Positions 1 to 8,909 are shown, counted from the first letter of the stretch. The stretch: 64,000 nucleotides of DNA from Alopecurus myosuroides (GCA_028641055.1 CM054059.1:435864167-435928166); one strand, 5' to 3'. The notes: generated by a model from the sequence alone, not told the origin. A program made the numbers and translations.

Positions 1-1059
1 CAGTAACTTCATCTTCTGGCAAGGTACCGTCCCTTAGAAAGGATAATATGGGCATAGCCCAACTCGGTGTCTCCCGCGTGGGAAACACTGGTTCGTCCAG
101 TTCCATTGGGACAGGCACTTGTGGTTGCTCAGGTGGATTAGGAGCGCTTCTTTGTAGCCCAGATCGGTTGGCGAGAACTTCCTCAATGAATGCGACAACC
201 TCCGGGTTAAGGACAGCAGTCCCCGAGTAAGGAGTGGCAGTCCCCGAGTAAGGAGTGACAGTCCCCGAGTAGGGAGTGGCAGTCCCCGAGTAGGGAGTGG
301 CAGTCCCCGAGTAAGGAGTGACAGTCTCCGAGTAGGAAGTGGCAGTCCCCGAGTAGGGAGTGGCATTCCCCGAGTAGGGAGTGGCAGTCCCCGAGTAAGG
401 AGTGACAGTCCCCGAGTAGGAAGTGGCAGTCCCCGAGTAGGGAGTGGCAGTCCCCGAGTGAGGAGTGACAGTCCCCGAGTAGAGGACGGCAGTCCCCGGG
501 TTTCCTGAAGCATTCTCCCAGTCAATCTCCATGGGATCAGATTCCTCACTTGGCAGAGAAGGAACGAATATGGACTCCGAGTTGGGAGAAGGCTTGATGG
601 ATGGCTTCCTCAAATGCTCCAAGGCGATTCCCGCCGGGATGGATTGCCGAGAAGATCCCAACTTGGATAACTCATCTGCTGCTTCGTTCTCTGCTCGGTG
701 AATGTGCTGGAACTCACAGCCTTCGAAGAACCCAGTCATAGACTGCACCAGGAAGTGATATGATGCCATATTGGCATCCAAGGCATCCCAAGTGCCCGAG
801 ACTTGCTGCACCACCAGATCTGAATCTCCATAGCATATGATGCGCTGCACTCCAACTTCCTTGGCTACTCGCAAGCCATGTACCACTGCCTCATACTCTG
901 CAACATTGTTGGATGCCTTGAAATGAATCTGCAGCACATACTTGAGTTTATCTCGCTTGGGTGATGTCAGCACCGAGCCAGCACCAAGGCCTTCCTTCAC
1001 CTTCGAGCCATCAAAGTGCATCTTCCAGTAATTGGAAACTGGAGCAGGAGGTTCATACT
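1..1059 (-). pseudogene. Tat-2 pol fragment: archaeal-type RNase H and start of integrase region (partial)
   Basis: This is the downstream half of a minus-strand Tat-type gypsy element and it runs off the left window edge. Read on the minus strand from 1059, it encodes the second (archaeal-type) RNase H: HFDGSKV with the first catalytic Asp, AEYEAVVHG with the Glu, YGDSDLVVQ with the second Asp, and ENEAADELSK with the last Asp. A linker with 21-bp repeats follows, then the sequence leading to the integrase zinc finger. It continues the frame that breaks off at 16037, with Tat-1 inserted between. The flanks carry ATACT at 1055-1059 and 16037-16041. The frame looks open within the window. Identity with the same region of Tat-1 is high. 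The functional role (removing RNA from RNA:DNA hybrids) is known for the family. Confidence 0.85.
216..509 (-). repeat. 21-bp coding minisatellite, 14 exact-period copies (Tat-2)
   Basis: Fourteen copies of a 21-bp unit start every 21 bases from 216 to 489. On the plus strand the core is cagtccccgagta. On the coding (minus) strand it reads tactcggggactg. The unit is 7 codons long, so copy number can change without shifting frame. The peptide unit is roughly P-Y-S-G-T-A-T. It lies between RNase H and integrase. Tat-1 has only nine copies at the same place. Confidence 0.95.
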
Positions 1060-1934
1060 TGTCGGGGGGTTACCCCCGAGTAGGGTAAAGGCAAGTGATA
1101 AAGGCGTCTTACAGAAGAGAGGTTTGTTCGAGTAGCCGACTACCCGGTACTTGCTACCCGGTCGACTGCTACTCGGTCTCACCTCAAGATGACCGGAAGG
1201 AGATATCAATCAAGTTCCATCCATTCGAGTAGAAGAGTTGGCCCGAGTAAAATTGGAGGGAACCTACTCGGGCCAGAAAGTCAAAGGAGCCGTTCTGACA
1301 CAGGATCCCGCGTATCCTGGGTCCGTACTTGGCAGCATTCGAACTACTGTTCATCTGGGACCGGCCTGCCTGATAGTGACAGCATGGAAGCAGGCCGTCG
1401 CAGGATAAGGGGGCCCTACTCTGTGTTTGGCACAGTGATACCAGTCTGTCCCCTTGTTTTGCCCAACGACTTTCCAGATGCAGCCAAGATTAGGAACGAA
1501 AGCTGTCAGCGGGAACCCGGAAGAAGGACGATGTGCACACTATGTCGACACTTGTCCATGTTTGGACGTATCCGGCTGGGCACCATGTATATAAGGTGCC
1601 CCGCCGCCTCCTGCGTGAGGCATCGCATACTAGAACGGAGGAAACCCTAGTTTCTTGACCTAGTTCATCATCTAGAGAGGAGAGTGGCTACTCGGTAGCA
1701 AGAACATTGTACTGTGGCTACTCGGTGAGACACCAAAATACACAAAGAAAGGCAGGAGTAGGGGTTTTACCTCCTCACGAGGGCCCTGAACCTGGGTAGA
1801 TCGTGTTGTTTGCAGTGTTTACTTCGTACCTCACGCGGCTACTCGTCGCGTGATCCCTCCCCGAGCACCTCCAGCGTCCTTCGTCCCCACATCTTTAGCC
1901 ATCCCATGGCATCTGCCGTGATACCACCACGACA
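1060..1934 (+). repeat. Tat-1 5' LTR
   Basis: This 875-bp direct repeat of 15162-16036 runs from TGTCGGGGGG to CCACGACA. Its upstream part is dense in CCGAGTAG / CTACTCGG motifs in both orientations (for example 1076-1083 and around 1130-1175), forming short inverted repeats. A TATATAA box lies at 1588-1594. The gag-frame ATG at 1906 lies inside the LTR. Confidence 0.95.
1588..1594 (+). promoter_or_regulatory. TATA box of Tat-1 5' LTR
   Basis: TATATAA followed by GG, in a GC-rich setting. The same box occurs at 15690-15696 in the 3' LTR and, on the minus strand, at 44270-44276 and 49408-49414 in the Tat-3 and Tat-4 LTRs. It would place the transcription start near 1620 (inference). Confidence 0.7.
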
Positions 1935-3183
1935 GTTGGCGCCCACCGTGGGGCAACCAGCGGCGCTGGTTGGAGTTTCTGTTCGGACGGGATCTTCTTC
2001 AGCGGAGCGCGTGGTCTGTGGCCTTGTCCACAGATTCGGCTCCTTCGACTTCGTCACCGACAACGCCGGTGATTTCGGCGGCAGGGCCATGCCGGAGGGC
2101 GGCTCGGTGATCTCCTTCGGCTCTCACCTTGTCTACGTTGCCACCGTCGCCAACCGCGCATATCCCGAGCTGGTGCATGACGCGGAGGATCCTCCCGCGG
2201 TGATCGCTGCTCGCGGAAGGCCCGCGTGCCGCTCTGTGAACTGCGCTGAGGTGATGGTGACGGGCTTGGCGGCAAACACTGGCGCAGCCGCTACTGGCGC
2301 TGCGGCCGTCGTCGAGGAGATTGATGCACCGGCTGGTGGCAGGGTTCACCGGCCCTACGAGAAGGAGAGAAACTTGCCGCCTTCCACGTCTACGGTCATT
2401 CCCGCGTCGGCCACGCGGCCTGGCATGCCAACCCCCACCGACATCGAGCTCCTGGCCATGAGGGAGCAGCTCGAGCGGCAACGCCTGGAGCTGCTTGCCG
2501 AGCAGGCGGAGTTGGATAAGGTGAGGTTGGAGTTGAGTCTAGATCAGCTCGAGTACAACAAGGCTCACGGCTTCACGCCAGTTGCTAGGAGGCCTAGCAG
2601 AGTAGGTGCCACTCGGCGCAATCTTGGTGCCGAGATGGCGACAGTTGTAGAGGTCCCTGCTCAGTCCGCCACCGCAAACACCTCCACCAGGCCCAGATAT
2701 AGCACACCCGCCAAGACACTTAGAGCTGCAGAGGCTGTAGCTGCCGAGTTGCCTCGCCTAGATGGCGATGCGCGTCTTAGGCAGCAGGAAAGGCTCAACG
2801 AGTTGGTGTTGGAGGCTGCTAGGCAGAATGAGGAGTTCCGGAAGGCCAACCCGGGTGCTGGGGCTTCGCAGGTGGTTCACTCGCACGCGGCAAGATCTAA
2901 CGATCAGGCCTCGTCTCCGCATCCTAGCCGCGAGAAGAGCCGCAGCGGGCGTTCGGGCAGAGATAGGCAAATGCAGGTGTATGACCCGGCTGCTGCCGCG
3001 AAACAGCTCGCTGTGCCGCAGCAGCCCGGGCAGGAACAGAACGCTGCAAGAGCAGGCTCTCAAGCCCATCAAGCTCAAAGCCGTGCCCGAGATGCTGCGC
3101 GTCCAGGTCCTTCTCGGCAACCCGCAGCTCAGCCCGGCAGAGGCAGCAGCCGCGCGCAGTGGCACCAGTCGCCAACCCGGTAG
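1906..3183 (+). pseudogene. Tat-1 gag, N-terminal part (frameshifted at its end)
   Basis: This open frame runs through the LTR end and the primer-binding site into gag. In-frame ATGs occur at 1906 (inside the LTR) and 2089, and the true start is not decided. The protein has a helical segment rich in Glu, Leu, Arg and Gln (MREQLERQRLELLAEQAEL, coded near 2458-2515), probably a coiled coil, then an Arg/Ser/Gln-rich tail. It stops at 3181-3183 because Tat-1 lacks 4 nt near 3110-3140 relative to Tat-2, whose frame continues directly into the gag core. Gag forms the virus-like particle in this family. The frame was presumably intact in the parent element. Confidence 0.8.
1937..1954 (+). other. Primer-binding site of Tat-1
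   Basis: TGGCGCCCACCGTGGGG begins two bases after the LTR end, the usual place for a minus-strand primer-binding site complementary to the 3' end of a host tRNA. I did not assign the tRNA species. Confidence 0.75.
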
Positions 3184-5357
3184 AGCAGCCTGCAGCTGTG
3201 CAGGTGGACAGGTATGATGATGGCTACTCGGCTATGGAGATGGCTGGCTATGATATTCATGACCGTGTTGGTGAGCGCGTGCTGGCGCCTGGAGATGCGA
3301 GGCATCAGTTGGACCGGATCAGCTTGTCGGCGCGGATGGAGAACACGGGTCCTCCTGGCCCCGAGTGCTTTGGCCCGCGCATCATGAACGAGCCATCCGT
3401 GAAGAACTTCCAGCTCGCAAGGGGGACCAAGAGCTACAATGGCAGCACCAAGCCCGAAGATTGGCTCAATGACTATGTCACCGCGGTTCATATCGCGAAT
3501 GGCAACAGAAGATGGGCTGTGCGCTATGTGCCGCAGATGCTAGAGGGTCCAGCTCGCACTTGGCTCAACAACTTGCCCAAGAACAGCATCAACTGCTGGC
3601 TGGACTTCTCGGATGCCTTCATCAGCAACTTCACCAGCACATACAAGAGGCCGAATAGGCCACAGCAGCTATCAGCTTGCAGGCAGCGAGAAGACGAGAC
3701 AGACCGCGAGTATCTTACTCGGTGGAGCACATTGAGGAACACCTGTGAGGGTGTGAATGAAGCACAGGCCATCACTTGGTTTGCGCGGGGATGCAGGCAT
3801 GGCAGTATGTTGTGGCAGAGATTGCAGAGGGAGATGCCGAACACTCTGGCGGAGACCATCAAGATTGCGGATCAGTACGCACTTGGTGATCCTACTCAGC
3901 CACTGATGGACTCCTCTGAGCCGAGAAGAAACTTCAGCAACAGCAAGCGCAACGAGTTCCGCAACAAGCGCCGAGTAGATAATCGGTATGATCCCGAAGA
4001 GGTGAATGCAGTGACTGTTGGAGCTGGTGGCAGCCAGAGGCAGAAACCTGCTGGAGCCTACGGGCAAAACCAGAACCACAGCCAAGGGAACAAGAAGCCA
4101 TTTCGCACCTCTCAGTCGGGTAGCGGGAACTCCGAGCAGCCGAAGAAATTTGTCTTTGATGACATGAAGGATGGTCCATGCAGCTTGCACACTCACCACC
4201 CCTCGAGGCCTGCTAACCACACTACTCGGCAGTGCGAGTGGTGGGAGACGATCAAGAGTGATGGCTTGCCTCCTCCTCCTCCCCTGCCAGCAGCCAATGC
4301 CAATGCGCAGCCTACTCGCGCACCCGCAGCTCGGCCGCCAGTGTACCCGAGAAGAGAGAATGTGAACCAGGTGGCTTTAGGAGCCAACCAAAACTTCAAC
4401 AATGAGAGATACCGCAACAACAACAACAACTACAACCGCAACAACAACAACAGAGGCAACAACAACAACTACCAGGGCAACAACAACAACGGCAACACTG
4501 GGGGCGGAGGCTCCAATCAGTACCAAGAGCACCACGAGAGCTATATGATCTTCACTTCTGAGCCAGTCGACAAGCAATCACAGCACAGGCGGGCCATGGA
4601 GGTCAATGCAGTGATTCCTGCTGTCCCTCACTACATGTATTGGTGTGACCAGGAGATCAGGTGGACCCGAGCAGATCATCCCAAGGTAATGCCCAATCCG
4701 GGTAGCTATGCCTTGGTGCTGGATCCTACCTTCCTGGGTCCCGAGAAGAATGTGAGGTTCAGCAAGGTGCTAATCGACAACGGCAGCAGCATCAACATTG
4801 TGTACAAGGACACACTTGAGAAGCTTGGCCTGGCCGAGAACATGATGCTGCCTAGCAAGACCACTTTCCATGGCATTGTGCCCGGGATCTCGTGCAACCC
4901 GATTGGCCGAGTGTGGATCGATGTGCTATTCGGTACCCGGGAGAACTGCCGCACAGAGCGCCTGCAGTTTGAAGTGGTTGATCATCATAGCCCCTATCAT
5001 GCTCTACTCGGCAGGCCTGCTCTGAGCAAGTTCATGGCCTCTACCCATGTTGCATATCTGAAGATGAAGATCCCTGGTCCCAATGGCATCATTACTATCT
5101 CTGGAGATTACAAGAAGTCCATGGAGTGTGCCTCTGCTAGCTCCCAGTTGGCGGAGTCGATGGTGATCGCTGCCGAGAAGAAGAAGATGTACGAGGTGGT
5201 GGCCATGGCTCAGTCCGCACAAGCTGGCGCACAAGGTGTGCCGAGTACCCAGCACGGTACTGCTTTCCAAGCTGCCAAGGAGACAAAGAAGGTCCAGGTC
5301 GACCCCGAGTTCCCCGACCGCGTAGCCATCATTGGCTCCGGATTGGCGGAGAAATAG
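3159..5357 (+). CDS. Tat-1 gag core and aspartic protease
   Basis: The first part is the plant retrotransposon gag domain (about residues 75-250, with WLNDYVTAVHI, ARTWLNNLPKNSI and DREYLTRWSTLRN). A zinc-knuckle-like C-x2-H-x9-H-x4-C stretch follows near 4180-4236. An Asn-rich linker encoded by AAC repeats lies at about 4413-4500. The protease comes next, with the active-site motif IDNGSS near 4776-4793 where most families have D-T/S-G. A TAG codon ends the frame at 5355-5357 and the reverse-transcriptase frame resumes immediately in the same phase. The annotated start is only the first ATG after the upstream 4-nt deletion. The natural protein would continue from the preceding gag segment. 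Confidence 0.85.
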   Translation: MAPVANPVEQPAAVQVDRYDDGYSAMEMAGYDIHDRVGERVLAPGDARHQLDRISLSARMENTGPPGPECFGPRIMNEPSVKNFQLARGTKSYNGSTKPEDWLNDYVTAVHIANGNRRWAVRYVPQMLEGPARTWLNNLPKNSINCWLDFSDAFISNFTSTYKRPNRPQQLSACRQREDETDREYLTRWSTLRNTCEGVNEAQAITWFARGCRHGSMLWQRLQREMPNTLAETIKIADQYALGDPTQPLMDSSEPRRNFSNSKRNEFRNKRRVDNRYDPEEVNAVTVGAGGSQRQKPAGAYGQNQNHSQGNKKPFRTSQSGSGNSEQPKKFVFDDMKDGPCSLHTHHPSRPANHTTRQCEWWETIKSDGLPPPPPLPAANANAQPTRAPAARPPVYPRRENVNQVALGANQNFNNERYRNNNNNYNRNNNNRGNNNNYQGNNNNGNTGGGGSNQYQEHHESYMIFTSEPVDKQSQHRRAMEVNAVIPAVPHYMYWCDQEIRWTRADHPKVMPNPGSYALVLDPTFLGPEKNVRFSKVLIDNGSSINIVYKDTLEKLGLAENMMLPSKTTFHGIVPGISCNPIGRVWIDVLFGTRENCRTERLQFEVVDHHSPYHALLGRPALSKFMASTHVAYLKMKIPGPNGIITISGDYKKSMECASASSQLAESMVIAAEKKKMYEVVAMAQSAQAGAQGVPSTQHGTAFQAAKETKKVQVDPEFPDRVAIIGSGLAEK
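5355..5357 (+). other. Shared in-frame TAG between protease and reverse transcriptase
   Basis: The context is GAG AAA TAG GAA AGC. The frame is open before and after the stop with no shift. The same TAG occurs in Tat-2 (minus strand 17458-17456). A shared single stop at the gag-pro/pol border suggests programmed readthrough, or simply inheritance from one defective master. The +1 nucleotide is G, which is not the best known readthrough context. Confidence 0.6.
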
Positions 5358-6734
5358 GAAAGCGAGCTCATCCACTTCCTCCGTGAGAATCGGGATGTAT
5401 TCGCCTGGTCCAATGAAGATCTACCAGGAGTCCCGAGGGAGTTGGTTGAGCACTCATTACATGTGCGTCCTGACGCCAAACCAGTGAAGCAGGCTATGCG
5501 CCGCTTCGGAGATGAGAGAAGGAAGGCCATTGGTGACCAGATCACCAAGCTGCTGATAAGTAACTTCATCATGGAGGTGCTGCACCCGGATTGGTTAGCC
5601 AACCCAGTCATGGTCGAGAAGAAGAAGGAGGACCCCAAGGCTGCTACCGCATGGCGTATGTGCGTCGACTACACCGACTTGAACAAGGCATGCCCCAAGG
5701 ATCCTTTCCCGCTACCTCGCATCGATCAGGTGATCGATTCCACTGCTGGTTGTGAACTGCTGTCTTTCATAGATGCCTACTCTGGTTTCCACCAGATTGC
5801 ACTCAATCCTGCTGATCAAATAAAGACTGCTTTCATTACCCCGTACGGGGCTTATTGCTATCGTGTCATGTGTTTTGGCTTGAGGAATGCGGGTGCAACC
5901 TATCAGAGATGCATGCAGAAATGCTTGCACGACCAGCTCGGCAAGAATGTGCAGGTGTACGTAGATGACATTGTCATCAAAACGAATAAAACACATACTC
6001 TGCTTGCCGACTTGGAGGAAACCTTTGCTAACCTACGCAAGTACAAAATGAAACTGAATCCGAGTAAGTGCACCTTTGGTGTACCGGCTGGAAAGCTACT
6101 CGGTTTCCTGGTTTCTAGTCGGGGCATTGAAGCCAACCCTTCAAAGATAAAAGTTATTGAGAGCATGTCTTTACCGAGATCACTGAAAGATGTGCAGAAG
6201 TTCACAGGTTGTTTGGCATGTCTGAGCCGTTTTCTGGGTCGAATGGGCGAGAAGGCCCTGCCTCTGTACCAACTGATGAAGAAAAGTGACAAGTTTGTCT
6301 GGACTCCGCAAGCGGACGTGGCATTCAATGAGCTGAAAGCAATGCTGGCTAGTGCTCCCATCTTGGCTAGTCCGCTACCCAAGGAGCCAATGCTGCTATA
6401 CATTGCTGCGACTAACCGAGTAGTCAGCGTGGTGATTGTGGTGGAACGAGAAGAAGAAGGCAAGAGTGTGCAGCGACCAGTATATTATCTCAGTGAAGTG
6501 CTGTCCAGTTCCAAGAAAAACTACCCGCATTACCAGAAGATGACCTACGGCGTGTACCTGGGCGCCAGGAAGCTGAAGCATTATTTCCAGGAGCACCCTA
6601 TCACTGTTGTGAGTTCTGCTCCCATCTCGGACATCATGGGCAACAAGGAGGCGAGTGGCAGAGTAGCCAAGTGGGCGATCGAGCTAGCTGCGTATGCTCC
6701 CGCGTATGCGAGAAGAGACGCCATCAAGTCTTAG
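5358..6734 (+). CDS. Tat-1 reverse transcriptase and degenerate RNase H
   Basis: The reverse transcriptase copies element RNA into DNA. Visible motifs are MCVDYTDLNKACPKD, FIDAYSGFHQI, the FGLRNAGATYQRCM block and the catalytic YVDDIVIKT near 5957-5983. The following RNase H has lost its usual catalytic pattern: the position of the normal DAS motif reads YIAATNRVVS. That is typical of Tat elements, where the archaeal-type RNase H downstream takes over. The frame ends at a TAG at 6732-6734. Tat-2 has CAG there, so this stop is private to Tat-1 and separates RT from the second RNase H and integrase. No ATG start is expected because this is part of a polyprotein. Confidence 0.9.
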   Translation, partial: ESELIHFLRENRDVFAWSNEDLPGVPRELVEHSLHVRPDAKPVKQAMRRFGDERRKAIGDQITKLLISNFIMEVLHPDWLANPVMVEKKKEDPKAATAWRMCVDYTDLNKACPKDPFPLPRIDQVIDSTAGCELLSFIDAYSGFHQIALNPADQIKTAFITPYGAYCYRVMCFGLRNAGATYQRCMQKCLHDQLGKNVQVYVDDIVIKTNKTHTLLADLEETFANLRKYKMKLNPSKCTFGVPAGKLLGFLVSSRGIEANPSKIKVIESMSLPRSLKDVQKFTGCLACLSRFLGRMGEKALPLYQLMKKSDKFVWTPQADVAFNELKAMLASAPILASPLPKEPMLLYIAATNRVVSVVIVVEREEEGKSVQRPVYYLSEVLSSSKKNYPHYQKMTYGVYLGARKLKHYFQEHPITVVSSAPISDIMGNKEASGRVAKWAIELAAYAPAYARRDAIKS

Positions 6735-8909
6735 ATCCTGGCGGAATTTCTTGTGGACTGGGCCGAGGTGCAGTATGAACCTCCTGCTCCAGTTTCCAAT
6801 TACTGGAAGATGCATTTTGATGGCTCAAAGGTGAAGGAAGGCCTTGGTGCTGGTGTTGTGCTTACGTCACCCAAGCGAGATCAACTCAAGTATGTGCTGC
6901 AGATTCATTTCAAGGCGTCCAACAATGTTGCAGAGTATGAGGCAGTGGTACATGGCTTGCGAGTAGCCAAGGAAGTTGGAGTGCAGCGCATCATATGCTA
7001 TGGAGATTTAGATCTGGTGGTGCAGCAAGTCTCGGGTACATGGGATGCTCTAGATGCCAACATGGCGTCATATCGCTTCCTGGTGCAGTCTATGACTGGT
7101 TTTTTCGAAGGTTGTGAGTTCCAGCACATTCACCGAGCAGAGAACGAAGCAGCAGATGAGTTATCCAAGTTGGGATCTTCTCGGCAATCCATCCCGGCGG
7201 GAATCGCCTTGGAGCATTTGAGGAAGCCATCCATCAAGCCTTCTCCCAACTCGGAGTCTATATTTGTTCCTTCTCTGCCAAGTGAGGAATCTGATCCAAT
7301 GGAGATTGACTGGGAGAGTGCTGCAGGAAACCCGGGGACTGCCGTCCTCTACTCGGGGACTGCCATTCCCTACTCGGGGACTGCCATTCCCTACCCGGGG
7401 ACTGCCATTCCCTACCCGGGGACTGCCATTCCCTACTCGGGGACTGCCACTCCTTACCCGGGGACTGCCACTCCTTACTCGGGGACCGCTGTCCTTAACC
7501 CGGGGACTGTCGCATTCATTGAGGAGGTCCTTGCTAATCGGTCTGGGCTTCAGAGAAGCGCTCCTACTCCCCCTGAGCAACCACAAGAGCCTGTCCCAAT
7601 GGAACTGGACGAACCAGTGTTTCCCACGCGGGAGACACCGAGTTGGGCTATGCCCATATTATCCTTTCTAAGGGACGGCACTCTACCTGAAGATGAGGTG
7701 ACTGCAAGGCAGATTCAGAGAAGATCCAAGGGCTATACTATTGTCCGAGATGTGCTGCACAAGAGAAGTGCCACTGGCGTGCTGCAGCGCTGTGTGGATC
7801 CAGCAGAAGGAGAAGAGATACTGATAGAGATACACCAAGGAGAATGCGGGCACCATGCCTCTTCTCGGGCGCTGGTCCAGAAAGCTTTCCGGCATGGCTT
7901 CTACTGGCTCACAGCACTGCAGCAAGCTGAGGATATCGTGAGGAAGTGCACAGGCTGCCAGATGTTCGCAAGTAAGATTCACATGCCTGCTTCCGAGTTG
8001 AAAACGATTCCTATCACCTGGCCATTTGCTGTTTGGTGTTTGGACATGGTTGGGCCCTTCCAGCCGGCTAGAGGCAACATGACTCACATCCTGGTCATGG
8101 TGGACAAGTTCACCAAATGGATTGAAGTGAAACCTATTCGGAGGTGTGATGGGGCCACAACTGTGAAATTCGTGAAGGATATAATCCTGAGATATGGTTA
8201 CCCGCACAGTATCATCACCGACAACGGCACAAACTTTGCTGAGGGAGCAATGGTGCGGTTTTGCAGAGATAAGCATATCCGACTAGACGTTGCGTCAGTC
8301 GCGCACCCTGCTTCCAATGGACAAGTTGAAAGAGCAAATGGTATGGTACTGGCAGGCATAAAGCCAAGACTGATTGAGCCACTGCTGAAAACACCAGGGT
8401 GTTGGCTAGATGAGTTGACAGCGGTGTTGTGGAGTCTAAGGACTACCCCTAACCGGTCAACCGGCTACACGCCATTCTTCTTGGTATACGGGGCTGAGGC
8501 CGTGTTGCCAATAGACTTAGAGCATGACTCCCCCCGAGTAGCCCTATACACTGAGGTGGAGGCGAGAGAAGCTCGAGAAGACGACGTTGACCTGCTTGAA
8601 GAAGCAAGAGAGCTGACTCTGTCGCGTTCGGCTATCTACCAGCAAAACCTGCGGCGTTATCATAGCCGAAAGGTGAACCCAAGGGTTTTCCGAGAAGGAG
8701 ACATGGTCCTTAGGCTTGTGCAGCGCACAGCCGGGATGCACAAGTTGTCTCCTCCATGGGAAGGACCTTTTATTGTGAGCAAAGCGCTGCACAATGATGC
8801 GTACTATCTTGTAGATGTGCGCCCACCACAGGCGAACAGGGCAGATAAATCCGGAGAGGAAACCAAGCGCCCTTGGAATGTAGCTCTACTTCGTCGTTTT
8901 CATTCGTGA
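6735..8909 (+). CDS. Tat-1 archaeal-type RNase H and integrase
   Basis: RNase H comes first (HFDGSKV near 6817, AEYEAVVHG, GDLDLVVQ, ENEAADELSK near 7140), then a linker with nine 21-bp repeats. The integrase follows with an HHCC zinc finger (HQGECGHH to KCTGCQ, near 7830-7965) and the D-D-35-E core: Asp at 8043-8045 (WCLDMVGP), Asp at 8220-8222 (TDNGTNF) and Glu at 8328-8330 (NGQVERANG). The C-terminal part ends WNVALLRRFHS before TGA. Tat-2 has Ser where Tat-1 has Leu in the GD-L/S-DL motif, a C-to-T change. Integrase inserts the cDNA and makes the 5-bp target duplication seen here. Apart from the stop just upstream, this part is intact. Confidence 0.92.
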   Translation: MLAEFLVDWAEVQYEPPAPVSNYWKMHFDGSKVKEGLGAGVVLTSPKRDQLKYVLQIHFKASNNVAEYEAVVHGLRVAKEVGVQRIICYGDLDLVVQQVSGTWDALDANMASYRFLVQSMTGFFEGCEFQHIHRAENEAADELSKLGSSRQSIPAGIALEHLRKPSIKPSPNSESIFVPSLPSEESDPMEIDWESAAGNPGTAVLYSGTAIPYSGTAIPYPGTAIPYPGTAIPYSGTATPYPGTATPYSGTAVLNPGTVAFIEEVLANRSGLQRSAPTPPEQPQEPVPMELDEPVFPTRETPSWAMPILSFLRDGTLPEDEVTARQIQRRSKGYTIVRDVLHKRSATGVLQRCVDPAEGEEILIEIHQGECGHHASSRALVQKAFRHGFYWLTALQQAEDIVRKCTGCQMFASKIHMPASELKTIPITWPFAVWCLDMVGPFQPARGNMTHILVMVDKFTKWIEVKPIRRCDGATTVKFVKDIILRYGYPHSIITDNGTNFAEGAMVRFCRDKHIRLDVASVAHPASNGQVERANGMVLAGIKPRLIEPLLKTPGCWLDELTAVLWSLRTTPNRSTGYTPFFLVYGAEAVLPIDLEHDSPRVALYTEVEAREAREDDVDLLEEARELTLSRSAIYQQNLRRYHSRKVNPRVFREGDMVLRLVQRTAGMHKLSPPWEGPFIVSKALHNDAYYLVDVRPPQANRADKSGEETKRPWNVALLRRFHS
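7331..7519 (+). repeat. 21-bp coding minisatellite, nine copies (Tat-1)
   Basis: Nine units of about 21 bp share the core cggggactgcc. Each is 7 codons and stays in the pol frame. The 10-nt core cggggactgc is the same as the last bases before the 3' LTR (the polypurine-tract position at 15149-15161), in the same orientation. Confidence 0.93.

Noticed and set aside
34..549. 171-codon minus-strand frame of repeated RGLPLPT units
   Set aside because: It is another frame of the 21-bp pol minisatellite. The pol frame reads PYSGTAT-type units and fits the flanking RNase H and integrase.
4377..4577. Valine-rich minus-strand frame
   Set aside because: It is the antisense of the AAC-encoded Asn linker of gag.
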